Part shown: one piece after another, positions 8,977 through 17,344 of the stretch
How positions within the stretch are numbered: position 1 is the first letter of the stretch
Layout: each line of letters starts with the position of its first letter
NCBI GenBank assembly: GCA_964643045.1
Contig: CAZXSC010000004.1
Location: 1 to 64,000 of the forward strand
DNA from: TMED23 sp964643045
GTDB lineage: Bacteria; Pseudomonadota; Alphaproteobacteria; Rhodospirillales; UBA2165
DNA length: 64,000 bases
Direction: 5' to 3'
Position numbers and translations under genes: made by a program
The notes under the pieces: model-generated
Seen by the model: the letters and a program-made list of their open reading frames with translations, nothing else
Database searches by the model: none
What the model was told of the DNA's origin: nothing

Positions 8977-10809
8977 ATGCAACTAAGAAATTGGCAACAA
9001 AAAATCATTGACACCTTTCCAATGATTATAAAACAAAATAATCGCTTTATACTCAAAGCCCCAACAGGCGCTGGAAAGACTGTGCTAGCAAGTGAAATTA
9101 TCGAGAGGTTTTATAAAAAGAAAAAAATTTTAGTACTTTGCCATAGACTAGTTTTGCTAGAGCAACTTGAACAAGCCCTCAGTGTTAAACATAACGTCCG
9201 AAAGTTGGAGGTGTCTGATAGGGGTCTCGCTTTTGAGGATTATGATGTTCTGTTGTCCACTAATATGCGTGCGAAAAACGTTTTGACCGATGCTATCCCA
9301 AAAGCAGATTTGATAATTGTTGATGAAGCTCACCGAGTATCACCTAATGGACGGGGGTACAAAAGAATCATCGACGAATTCAATAGTAAAGGTAAGAAAA
9401 CCGCCCAATTTATCGGCCTCACGGCTTCGCCAGAACGACGAACTGGAGATCAGAAGGACCAACTCAATCTTGCTTTTAACACTATAATTGATTGTGCGAA
9501 TATTGAAGACTTAATTAATGATGATGTTCTAGTGCGACCTGAATATCGGACTCATTTTGTGCACGACCTTGATCTAGATACGATTGATATCAGTTCTGGC
9601 GATTTCCCAGTTTCATCTCTAGCTCCAGCGATTATCAAGTCATCTATGATTGACTATGCAATTTGGAGTTACAATGAAGAACGAGCAAAATTCTCAAAAC
9701 CAATTTCAGCATGGTTTTGTGCAGACATTAGCGTTGCCGAAGCTACTTTAAATGTCATTCAAGGGTCAGGAATCAAGGCAGCTATTGTCACTGCTGGAAC
9801 TCCAATCAAGGAACGAATGAAGCTTCTGGTTGATCATGAACACGGCAACATTGAAGCTATGGTTTCTGTTGGCGTGTTGGCTGAAGGTTGGGATAACCCT
9901 CACTGCAACATTATTGTGCATTTGAGACCAACGCTTTCCAAAGTACTCTGGGGCCAATCGGTCGGCCGTGGTTTAAGAGCCGCTCCAGGCAAGAAAAAAT
10001 GTGTGGTGATCGATGTCAGTTCCAACTGGAGTACCTTCGGCCCGGTAGAAAAATTGGAATGGAGTCTATGGAGCCACCGCCGTTCCTATATGCAGTTTAT
10101 GAATCGATTTAACTGGATCGGACAGCAACAAGGTGGCGATGAAGACAATGAAATTTATTTACTCTGCAAAAACGAAATGCCTAATGGCACACGTTGCTCA
10201 CTCATTTACAAGAAAAATGAATATGAAGATGATGCGTGTCCAATTTGCAAAACTTACGCGGCAATTGACATATATAAGGAACGAAAGCTAGACACCTCAT
10301 TAAACGAAAACAAACTTCACGATTTATTTTTCAAACGGGTGCCTCAAGTCTACAAAGAAATGAATATATCAATTTGGAGCGGCCTCGGTCCGACAGCATG
10401 GAAATCCGCTGAACCAAAAGAACAAGTGTTCCTCGCCTTTTGCATGGCTTTTAAAGAAGTTTCGGCAGAACCCACAAAATCAGAATCGGACTATTGGGAC
10501 GCCGCCCTAGCGACAGAGTCTTATATTCGAGGTTATTTAGTTGAAAACAATATAAAAATCACAAAGCAAGAGGATTTCAATCTTTCCGATATTGCCGACG
10601 GCATGTCTGCCGGAACAAAAGTTAGGGCTCTTAAGGCTAATTATGGAATTTCACTCTGTGGAGATGTGTTTAAAAATCATAATGGTCCTGAATGTGAGCG
10701 CAAATATCAAAAAGCCATTAAAATAGCTGAACGCCTAGCTATGATTGGTTGCTCCTCGCAAGATAATTTACCCTATTTTAATGCAACAGATCATTTAGCC
10801 TCACGTTAA
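8977..10809 (+). CDS. Orphan superfamily 2 DEAH-box helicase with C-terminal zinc-ribbon-like segment
   Basis: A 610-aa protein with a complete superfamily 2 helicase core. It has an N-terminal 'LRNWQQKII' Q-like motif, Walker A 'APTGAGKT' (residues 27-34), motif Ia 'VLCHRLVLLEQ', motif II 'IIVDEAHR', motif III 'GLTASP', and in the second RecA lobe 'VSVGVLAEGWDNP' and motif VI 'WGQSVGRGLRAAPGKKK'. This matches the ResIII/UvrB-type helicases found in restriction and phage-related systems. After residue 380 there are two cysteine pairs ('CKNEMPNGTRC' and 'CPIC') suggesting a zinc ribbon, then ~180 residues of unrecognised alpha-helical sequence. There is no nuclease or methyltransferase beside it. 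DNA or RNA unwinding is inferred; the biological role is unknown. The start ATG has only a weak upstream purine tract. Confidence 0.85.
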   Translation: MQLRNWQQKIIDTFPMIIKQNNRFILKAPTGAGKTVLASEIIERFYKKKKILVLCHRLVLLEQLEQALSVKHNVRKLEVSDRGLAFEDYDVLLSTNMRAKNVLTDAIPKADLIIVDEAHRVSPNGRGYKRIIDEFNSKGKKTAQFIGLTASPERRTGDQKDQLNLAFNTIIDCANIEDLINDDVLVRPEYRTHFVHDLDLDTIDISSGDFPVSSLAPAIIKSSMIDYAIWSYNEERAKFSKPISAWFCADISVAEATLNVIQGSGIKAAIVTAGTPIKERMKLLVDHEHGNIEAMVSVGVLAEGWDNPHCNIIVHLRPTLSKVLWGQSVGRGLRAAPGKKKCVVIDVSSNWSTFGPVEKLEWSLWSHRRSYMQFMNRFNWIGQQQGGDEDNEIYLLCKNEMPNGTRCSLIYKKNEYEDDACPICKTYAAIDIYKERKLDTSLNENKLHDLFFKRVPQVYKEMNISIWSGLGPTAWKSAEPKEQVFLAFCMAFKEVSAEPTKSESDYWDAALATESYIRGYLVENNIKITKQEDFNLSDIADGMSAGTKVRALKANYGISLCGDVFKNHNGPECERKYQKAIKIAERLAMIGCSSQDNLPYFNATDHLASR

Positions 10810-10841
10810 TATTTCTTTTAATGGTCACCTTCAAAAACCTC

Positions 10842-10928
10842 CCATTCATCAAATAAATTCCTGATCAAAGTACTTGGTTTGATACCTCTTCGCCCTATTT
10901 AATCCATCAACTGACCATTAATCAAATA
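10842..10928. repeat. Near direct repeats and inverted repeat downstream of the helicase gene
   Basis: In the 165-nt gap between the helicase stop and the RND pump stop, CCATTCATCAAATA (10842-10855) and CCATTAATCAAATA (10915-10928) match at 13 of 14 bases. A perfect 10-bp inverted repeat, TTAATGGTCA (10818-10827) against TGACCATTAA (10912-10921), overlaps the right copy. No T-run follows either arm, so it does not look like an intrinsic terminator. The origin is unclear. Confidence 0.45.
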
Positions 10929-10974
10929 GTTACTCCCGGCCGTCCTTTCTAAAACTTCCATTTTACTTTTTAGT

Positions 10975-13900
10975 CTATGCACGGGATTGCAATGAGGGCT
11001 TAAGCTTGTTTCCCAAATCATCCAATGATGCAATAAACGCTGGTACTACAAACAAAATTAACAAAGTTGCAACGCCGAGACCAAACACGATCGTGATGGC
11101 CATTGGTATTAGAAACTGAGCCTGGATACTCCTCTCAAATAATAGCGGCATCAAACCACCAATTGTCGTAGCCGAGGTTAAAACGATTGGGCGCAAACGA
11201 TCACATGAAGCATCTATGATAGCCTCCAAGAGATCAGTTTTTTTTACCTTTTCATCAATTGTCGTGACCAGAATTATCGAACCATTAATGATAATGCCTG
11301 ACAGCCCTATCAAACCAACCAGGCTTAAAATGGTCAGTGTATAGCCCAAAAGCCAATGACCAAATGCCGCTCCAATAAACCCCATAGGAATAACCGCCAT
11401 TACAACAATTGGCCTGGTGTAACTGGCAAACGCCCAAGCAAGAACAATATAAATCCCAACGAGCCCAATTAGCGCACCAAGCTTCATATCAGAAAATGTT
11501 TCTCCCTGCTCTTCAGCTTTACCCGAAAAGCCAACCTTTAAACCAGCACGGCCGGCAATGTCATAAACGCCATCGCGCCTTATAGCGGAAAGTATTTTAT
11601 CGACGGACGTAATCGAAGCGTCTATCTCGGCAGTAATAGCAATTTGGCGAGTTCCGTCTTCTCGTTTGATTTTAGCAAATCCAACTGCCTCTCGAGATGA
11701 AACTATTTGGGATAACGGTATCTCCTGACCACCTGGAGCCCTAACATGAAGTGTCTCAAGAACGGTCGACGTTACCTCGGCTCGTGGGTACATCACCCGG
11801 ACCGCAACCTCTTCATTTTGGCGAGCAAATCTCTTTGCGATTTTACCTTCAATTGCATTACGAAGCTTTCTTCCAATACTTTCAGTTGAAAATCCAAGGG
11901 ACCTACCCCGCTGATTAACGCTCAAAATCGTTTCTCGTTTCCCGTAAGGAAGGTCATCCTCAACATTACTTACGCCAGGATAACGCTCGAGTATTTTCAT
12001 CACTTGATTTGCGGCATTTTTCAGTTTACTCGTATTGGACCCCATTAGCCGTATATCGATATCACGACCCGGAGGACCACCCCTAATTTCTTGTATTGTT
12101 ATTGTTTTAAGTCCTGCAAGATTTTGTACTTCCGCTCTCCAAGCTTCAATAAATTGCACTGTCCTGACAGACCTCTTGTCCGCCGTAAGAAGCGATAATT
12201 CGAGCCCTCCTGTTGTATCTTCAGGAACGCTGGATAAAGGTGAATTCATGTTGCCAGAGACCTTGACACCAACTTTAGTCATAATCATTTGAATGAGGTT
12301 GTTTTCCTCTCCGGCCAACTTCTCTGCCGATACGTAAGCGGCCCTTTCGACCTCCTCTAGCATCAAAATTGTTTGGTCTCGGGGTGTCCCGGAAACCATC
12401 TTTACATTGACGACGATTTTATCGGACTCGGGAGTGGGAAAGAAATTAAATCCTACCCTCCCTCCAGCAACGAGGCCCACCGCGCTCAAAAACAGTGCAA
12501 ATACCAGTGCTAAAGTCGCATAACGCCATTCAATACTGAGTTTAACCAGTTTTCGAAACTTAACGTCTCTAAGATTAGCAAACCAATTATCAAACCAATT
12601 TCTAAATTTTTCATATGGCCTGAAACCCAGATTTTTTATTTCCATACCATGGTTGAGGTGGCCAGGGAGCACGTAAAAACACTCTAACAAACTCGCGACT
12701 AACACCGCCACGATTACCAAGGGAATAGCTGAAATAACCTGGCCGATAATTCCAGCTATGAGTATTAGTGGCAAAAAAGCACAAATGGTCGTTAAGGATG
12801 CGCTAACAACCGGAGCAGCCATTCGGCGAGCTCCTAAGATCGCAGCTACGAGCGAACTTTGACCGGTCTGTTTTTGATAGTCCGTATGCTCGCCAACGAC
12901 TATCGCATCATCCACCACGATACCGAGGGCCATAATGAGCCCAAATAAACTTATCATATTAATCGATTGTCCAGTCGCAAACATAACGCCTAAGGTTGCC
13001 ATAAAACAAATAGGAATGCCCAATAGAACCCAAATTGCTACTGATGCCCGTAGAAATAAAAATAATATGAATGCAACAATAATCAAACCGCCAATAGCGT
13101 TATTAAGTAGCAAATTTATTCTTTCACCAAGAAGGTCTGTAGCCGAATCATACCTTTCTATAGACAAATTAGCGGGTGCTGTTTTTGTGATTTCTTCAAG
13201 AAACGCATCTACTTTCGATGCAAGAACAAGCGCATCAGTGTCCAAAGCCCGCATAAGATGTAATTCAATAGCTGGGGAACCCCTTCGCAAAGCAATAGCG
13301 GCTGCCTCTTTAAATCCCTCTGTTACGTTGGCGATATCCCCGAGATAAATCTTTCGGCCATCATCCGAAGATTTAATTTCTATACGGCGCAAACCATCCG
13401 CATCGGTTAAAAGTCCTAGACTCCTAATCTGGCGCAATCCTTTACCTACATTCCCGGATGGAAGGTCTACAGATGTTTCGCCGATTTTCTTGGAAATGTC
13501 ACTTAAGGTTAAATCAAGCCGTCTCAACGTTTTTTCTTGGGCTTCAACCCATATCTCTTGATCACGGCTCCCAAAAATTTCTATTCGATCAATCCCTCTA
13601 GCCAATAGGTTGTCCCGAAATTCTCTAGCATATGCCTTCAGCGCCACCTCCGATACATCGCCAGAAATCGACAGTTTAGATATCGTTTCATACCGCACTA
13701 TACGCTTAATTATTGGTTTCCGAGTATCTACGGGCAAGGTCGTAATTCGAGAAACAGCCGCCTCCACATTTGATAAGGCAGATTGCATTTCCGCACCCGC
13801 TTCAAATTCAATTGAAATTGATGCAATGCCTTCAGAGGAGGTTGTCCGAACTCTCTTTACAGAGTCAAGAAAGCGAACCTCTGGTTCAACCAATTGGACT

Positions 13901-14130
13901 ATATTTGTGTCTACATCTTCTGAGTTAGCCCCAGGCCATTCAATAGATACGGTGACAACATCGATCCCAAAGCTCGGCAAAAACTGTGAATTCATCTTGA
14001 TGGTTCCCCAGAAGCCCGCGATAATCATCAAGATCATTAACAAGTTTGCTGATGTTGGATGCCTTGCGAATAATGCGATTGGCCCGGGTTTTATAACTGG
14101 AATTTCCTCGTGTTCTGTGTCTGTAGTCAT
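10975..14130 (-). CDS. RND-family efflux permease (AcrB-like)
   Basis: A 1051-aa inner-membrane pump with the double-repeat RND fold: a first membrane helix near residues 27-45, a periplasmic porter domain, a helix cluster at ~345-495, a second porter domain, and a final cluster at ~875-1035. The proton-relay acidic pair sits at residues 407-408 ('ALGIVVDDAIVV'), the same numbering as AcrB. In the second half the residue before the conserved Asn of 'GLSGIIINGS' is Ile, where AcrB has Lys940; this is a common variation outside the HAE1 group. The gene overlaps the upstream adaptor gene by 4 nt. No TolC-type outer-membrane gene lies in the window, so a shared channel elsewhere is presumed. Substrate unknown: drugs, lipids or metabolites are all possible. 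Confidence 0.92.
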   Translation of the reverse strand: MTTDTEHEEIPVIKPGPIALFARHPTSANLLMILMIIAGFWGTIKMNSQFLPSFGIDVVTVSIEWPGANSEDVDTNIVQLVEPEVRFLDSVKRVRTTSSEGIASISIEFEAGAEMQSALSNVEAAVSRITTLPVDTRKPIIKRIVRYETISKLSISGDVSEVALKAYAREFRDNLLARGIDRIEIFGSRDQEIWVEAQEKTLRRLDLTLSDISKKIGETSVDLPSGNVGKGLRQIRSLGLLTDADGLRRIEIKSSDDGRKIYLGDIANVTEGFKEAAAIALRRGSPAIELHLMRALDTDALVLASKVDAFLEEITKTAPANLSIERYDSATDLLGERINLLLNNAIGGLIIVAFILFLFLRASVAIWVLLGIPICFMATLGVMFATGQSINMISLFGLIMALGIVVDDAIVVGEHTDYQKQTGQSSLVAAILGARRMAAPVVSASLTTICAFLPLILIAGIIGQVISAIPLVIVAVLVASLLECFYVLPGHLNHGMEIKNLGFRPYEKFRNWFDNWFANLRDVKFRKLVKLSIEWRYATLALVFALFLSAVGLVAGGRVGFNFFPTPESDKIVVNVKMVSGTPRDQTILMLEEVERAAYVSAEKLAGEENNLIQMIMTKVGVKVSGNMNSPLSSVPEDTTGGLELSLLTADKRSVRTVQFIEAWRAEVQNLAGLKTITIQEIRGGPPGRDIDIRLMGSNTSKLKNAANQVMKILERYPGVSNVEDDLPYGKRETILSVNQRGRSLGFSTESIGRKLRNAIEGKIAKRFARQNEEVAVRVMYPRAEVTSTVLETLHVRAPGGQEIPLSQIVSSREAVGFAKIKREDGTRQIAITAEIDASITSVDKILSAIRRDGVYDIAGRAGLKVGFSGKAEEQGETFSDMKLGALIGLVGIYIVLAWAFASYTRPIVVMAVIPMGFIGAAFGHWLLGYTLTILSLVGLIGLSGIIINGSIILVTTIDEKVKKTDLLEAIIDASCDRLRPIVLTSATTIGGLMPLLFERSIQAQFLIPMAITIVFGLGVATLLILFVVPAFIASLDDLGNKLKPSLQSRA

Positions 14131-15407
14131 TTAGACTCCACCCGCAGTCCAGACGCAATCTTCGGAAATGGCCGAGTAATCACCATTTTATCGTGTAGTC
14201 CAGAACCGCGTATTAAAACTGAATGCGCCCCTGTTCGGACTAGCTCAACTCTTATCTCTTTGACGCGCCCCTTTTCGATCACATAAATGAAGTTTCTCCG
14301 AACCACAGCCGTATCTGGAACCTGGGCCACATTCTCATACAATCGCGATGGTATAATCAATTCGACAAAAGCTCCTGGCCTAAGGGCTGTAGTTAATTTG
14401 ATATCCTTCAATCGGGCATAAACATCAACACCACCGCCCGCAGCATCAATCTCTGCACCTACCCGCTGAATACTAGCTTTATAGGCAATAGCCTGGTTTC
14501 CAATATTCCATTTTACTTTTATTCCTTTCCCAATTAGTTCAGAGCTTCCAATATTATCAGCAGCAATCTTTCTGTTATTCTTAATCAAGGCTGAGAAATC
14601 GCGTTCACTCAAACGAAATTTAACCTCTAAGCGTTTGGCTTCAATTAAACGTGCCAAACGATCATTGGTTCCGACCCGCTGTCCCGTCGAAACATCTGCG
14701 TTCGCAAGGAATCCATCAAAAGGTGTATTTATGGTCGTTTCGTCCAAATTACGTTTAGCTAATTTTAGCGCAGACTGCGCTCTTATCGACGAGGCCTTTT
14801 GTTGATTTAAGCGGTTTCTCAATCGTAAAATTACTTGCTGCCGAACAGCAAAATTCTTTGCTGTATCGTTGTAAGTGAGCTCCGCGTCATCTAGGGATTT
14901 CCGCGAGGCAGATCCTTTTTTTACAAGTTTGCGGCGTCTTTCCAAATTTCGTTTGCGGAGGGATAATTGTGAACCGGTTATCTTTAGGAGTTTTGTTTCG
15001 TATTTAATTTCACCTTCGGTCTCTGCTATCCGCGTCAGAACCTCGTTAAGGGCTGCCTTATTATCCTCAACCTTGACCTCATAATCAAAAGAATCAATTT
15101 TTACGAGAAGCTGGCCCTTTCTTACAATTGAACCTTCAAAATAATTTGGCGCAACTTCAATAATACGACCCGCAACTAAAGGCCTTAAATCCGCCTGACT
15201 TCCAGCAACGATAGTGCCGAATTCTCTTATCACAGGCCGAATGCTCGAAACTTTTATGATTTGAGTGGCTACTGGCCAAATCTTTTCTTTCGCTGGTTCG
15301 GCAATCACTAATGGTGCAGTTAAACGCAAGACAACCAAAATAACAGCGCCTAAAATTACAATACCCAGTGCCATACCAACATGCTTAATTTTTTTATTTA
15401 CTGCCAT
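14127..15407 (-). CDS. RND efflux periplasmic adaptor (membrane fusion protein)
   Basis: A 426-aa adaptor linking the RND pump to an outer-membrane channel. It begins with an N-terminal membrane anchor ('MALGIVILGAVILVVLRL'). A lipoyl/barrel-sandwich half-motif follows ('VAGRIIEVAPNYFEGSIVRKG'), then a long alpha-helical hairpin at about 105-215 rich in Lys/Arg/Leu, the second lipoyl half ('INTPFDGFLANADVSTGQRVG'), and a beta-barrel plus membrane-proximal domain. It is the first gene of the pair and its stop overlaps the pump's ATG, so the two are coexpressed and very likely cofunctional. The gap to the upstream hydrolase gene is 63 nt in the same direction, so all three may share one transcript. 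Confidence 0.92.
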   Translation of the reverse strand: MAVNKKIKHVGMALGIVILGAVILVVLRLTAPLVIAEPAKEKIWPVATQIIKVSSIRPVIREFGTIVAGSQADLRPLVAGRIIEVAPNYFEGSIVRKGQLLVKIDSFDYEVKVEDNKAALNEVLTRIAETEGEIKYETKLLKITGSQLSLRKRNLERRRKLVKKGSASRKSLDDAELTYNDTAKNFAVRQQVILRLRNRLNQQKASSIRAQSALKLAKRNLDETTINTPFDGFLANADVSTGQRVGTNDRLARLIEAKRLEVKFRLSERDFSALIKNNRKIAADNIGSSELIGKGIKVKWNIGNQAIAYKASIQRVGAEIDAAGGGVDVYARLKDIKLTTALRPGAFVELIIPSRLYENVAQVPDTAVVRRNFIYVIEKGRVKEIRVELVRTGAHSVLIRGSGLHDKMVITRPFPKIASGLRVESK

Positions 15408-15470
15408 TTATAAAACCCCAAATCTTATTGATGTGTGTTCTAAATGTTCTGACCTAAAAAAGCGAGTGAA

Positions 15471-16550
15471 TTAACGGTAACGCACGACATTTTTTCTAGG
15501 AATAATCCGTGTCTCACCAATTTTGAAGACCCATAGCCGCTCAGCTGGGATTTTTAGTTTTTTACCACCTTCCTTAAAACGCCGGATCGCCTCTACTGGT
15601 GCATCATCCCCTAATTGTACTGTACCCCAATGCATTGCTAAATGATTTAAGGACTTCAAATCATGCCCAATACGAATACAGTCCTCTGGAACACAATGGG
15701 CACCATGCATAACAACACGGGGCAAAAATGCACCTATTGATAGTAAAGATAGATCAAAACCTCCGTATTTTTTTGCCATCTTTTTATAGATTGGGCCATA
15801 TTCCGCATCTCCGCCAAAATAGACCCTTGTACCAGAAGACCCTTCAATTGCCCAACCAGCCCACAAGGTGTCGTTCGTATAGAATAAAGATCTTTTAGAC
15901 CAATGGATAACAGGCAAGGCAGTAAACGTTATCTGCGACTCTACCACCGATTCCTCCCAATCTAACTCAATAACCTTCCCATACCCATGTTCATAAAAAT
16001 ATTTCCCAATTCCGAGAGGTACGATAGCAGTTATGCTTTTGCGATCAGGTAACGTTGCTATAGTGGGAAGATCGAGGTGATCAAAGTGGCTATGCGATAT
16101 TACCACGAAATCAATTTTGGGTAATTCCTCAATTGCTAACGCGGGTTTTACATAACGTTTAGGGCCAAGCGGCCGAATTGGCGACGCATAACTGGTAAGC
16201 CAAGGATCGGTTAGAACCGCTTTACCATCAATTCGTAACAACGCTGTCATGTGGCCGAGCCAGGTAACGGTATCATATTCAGAAGAACGTTCTAAACCCT
16301 CAATAACCTTAAATTTCGGCAACACGTGATCAGGTGGAACATCGGGCGGATCTCTGAACATCAAATAAAAAGGCCGTCCCAAAAGCCAAGGTAAGCGCTC
16401 TGCCCAAGTATATTTCTTAGGACTACCTTCAGGATTACGGAACCCGTCTGTCGTATGATGCCACGGCTTACCAGACCGTTGCTCTACGCCAGAGCAGTTC
16501 ACAATTAATATTAAACAAATAATGCCGAACGTATACTTAAATATACGCAT
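15471..16550 (-). CDS. MBL-fold metallohydrolase, RomA/NAPE-PLD-like, membrane-anchored
   Basis: A ~359-aa metallo-beta-lactamase-fold hydrolase. The zinc motif HxHxDH is present as 'ISHSHFDHLDLPTI', with further ligands likely in 'YFGGDAEYGPIY' and 'LAMHWGTVQLGDDAP'. The order and spacing match the RomA / NAPE-hydrolysing phospholipase D-like subgroup. An N-terminal hydrophobic stretch ends at 'LIVNCSG', which could be a lipobox but has Asn at -1, so a simple signal anchor is as likely. The frame also opens at a GTG at 16565; I choose ATG 16550 because AAGGTGAT lies ~10 nt upstream of it and covers the GTG. A phospholipid substrate is possible by homology but unproven. It lies upstream of the RND genes on the same strand. 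Confidence 0.82.
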   Translation of the reverse strand: MRIFKYTFGIICLILIVNCSGVEQRSGKPWHHTTDGFRNPEGSPKKYTWAERLPWLLGRPFYLMFRDPPDVPPDHVLPKFKVIEGLERSSEYDTVTWLGHMTALLRIDGKAVLTDPWLTSYASPIRPLGPKRYVKPALAIEELPKIDFVVISHSHFDHLDLPTIATLPDRKSITAIVPLGIGKYFYEHGYGKVIELDWEESVVESQITFTALPVIHWSKRSLFYTNDTLWAGWAIEGSSGTRVYFGGDAEYGPIYKKMAKKYGGFDLSLLSIGAFLPRVVMHGAHCVPEDCIRIGHDLKSLNHLAMHWGTVQLGDDAPVEAIRRFKEGGKKLKIPAERLWVFKIGETRIIPRKNVVRYR

Positions 16551-16662
16551 TTGACGTTTAATCACCTTTACAGTTTTGAATTGAACAACCTAGGATTATT
16601 ATATAACAGCCAAAAAGAAAACTATCTTATGCCCACAGTGGTTTTCTTAAAGCAAATGTCCG

Positions 16663-17085
16663 TTAGCCAGCAATCTCTATTTGAGAAAAGAAGTATTTAA
16701 TTTCCTCTACAGCCGTTTCCGGTGCGTCTGAGCCATGGACAGAATTTGCCTCGACCGTCTCAGCAAAATCTTTACGGATTGTACCTTCATCAGCATTAGC
16801 AGGGTTCGTTGCACCCATGATTTCGCGATTTTTTGCAATAGCATCCTCACCTTCCAAAACTTGTACAACGACGGGTCCGGAAATCATAAAATCGCATAAA
16901 TCATCAAAAAAGGCTCGCTCTTTATGAACCGCATAAAAACCTTGAGCTTGCCCAAGCGTTAATTGAAGGCGTTTTTGTGCTATGACGCGAAGACCAGCCT
17001 CTTCAAACCGTGCATTGATCTGACCCGTCAGATTACGGCGGGTCGCATCTGGCTTGATTATTGATAATGTTCGCTCAGTGGTCAT
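16663..17085 (-). CDS. ndk: Nucleoside diphosphate kinase
   Basis: Exchanges the gamma phosphate between nucleoside tri- and diphosphates. At 140 aa it has the full family pattern: 'ERTLSIIKPDATRRN' at the N-terminus, 'SGPVVVQVLEGEDAI' and 'MGATNPANADEGTIRKDF', and the active-site 'NSVHGSD' with the phospho-accepting His117. The start is the ATG at 17085. A well-formed sigma-70-like promoter lies about 70-95 nt upstream (TTGCCA, 17 nt, TATAAG on the minus strand). The gene is monocistronic by spacing and divergent from the DapA-like gene. Confidence 0.97.
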   Translation of the reverse strand: MTTERTLSIIKPDATRRNLTGQINARFEEAGLRVIAQKRLQLTLGQAQGFYAVHKERAFFDDLCDFMISGPVVVQVLEGEDAIAKNREIMGATNPANADEGTIRKDFAETVEANSVHGSDAPETAVEEIKYFFSQIEIAG

Positions 17086-17151
17086 TTACCACGCACCTCT
17101 TCTAATTCTTCAAGGGTTACTCAACATCAGCAGTTTGCCGAAAACCGAGCG

Positions 17152-17180
17152 CTTATAGCTTGATCGCACGCTGGTGGCAA
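17152..17180 (-). promoter_or_regulatory. Candidate ndk promoter inside nested inverted repeats
   Basis: Read on the minus strand, TTGCCA (17175-17180) and TATAAG (17152-17157) are separated by exactly 17 nt, a good sigma-70 match for alphaproteobacteria. The predicted transcript starts near 17145, giving a leader of about 60 nt. The -35 box lies in an arm of an inverted repeat and the -10 box in its loop. An outer imperfect repeat (17115-17127 against 17203-17214) encloses both. Confidence 0.55.
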
Positions 17181-17344
17181 CTAATTATTTTATCTATCCC
17201 TAATGTTGATAACCTTCTCCCCAAACTCTCTGCCGTTCTTCACTTCGACATACACTGCACGTTAGTAAATTAGCTTGCCGTGAGGGCATAGAATATTTTA
17301 TCTAAACACCAGTCTATAATCTTCATGTGATTAGGAGCTCTGAT

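Noticed and set aside
13610..14134. A 174-codon open frame antisense to the RND permease
   Set aside because: It lies wholly opposite a clear RND gene, has no ribosome site or recognisable domain, and its composition is that expected of a shadow frame.
17315..17320. TATAAT box directly upstream of the DapA-like gene as its promoter
   Set aside because: No acceptable -35 element lies 15-19 nt upstream, and the predicted start would leave almost no leader. It is mentioned in the gene entry only.
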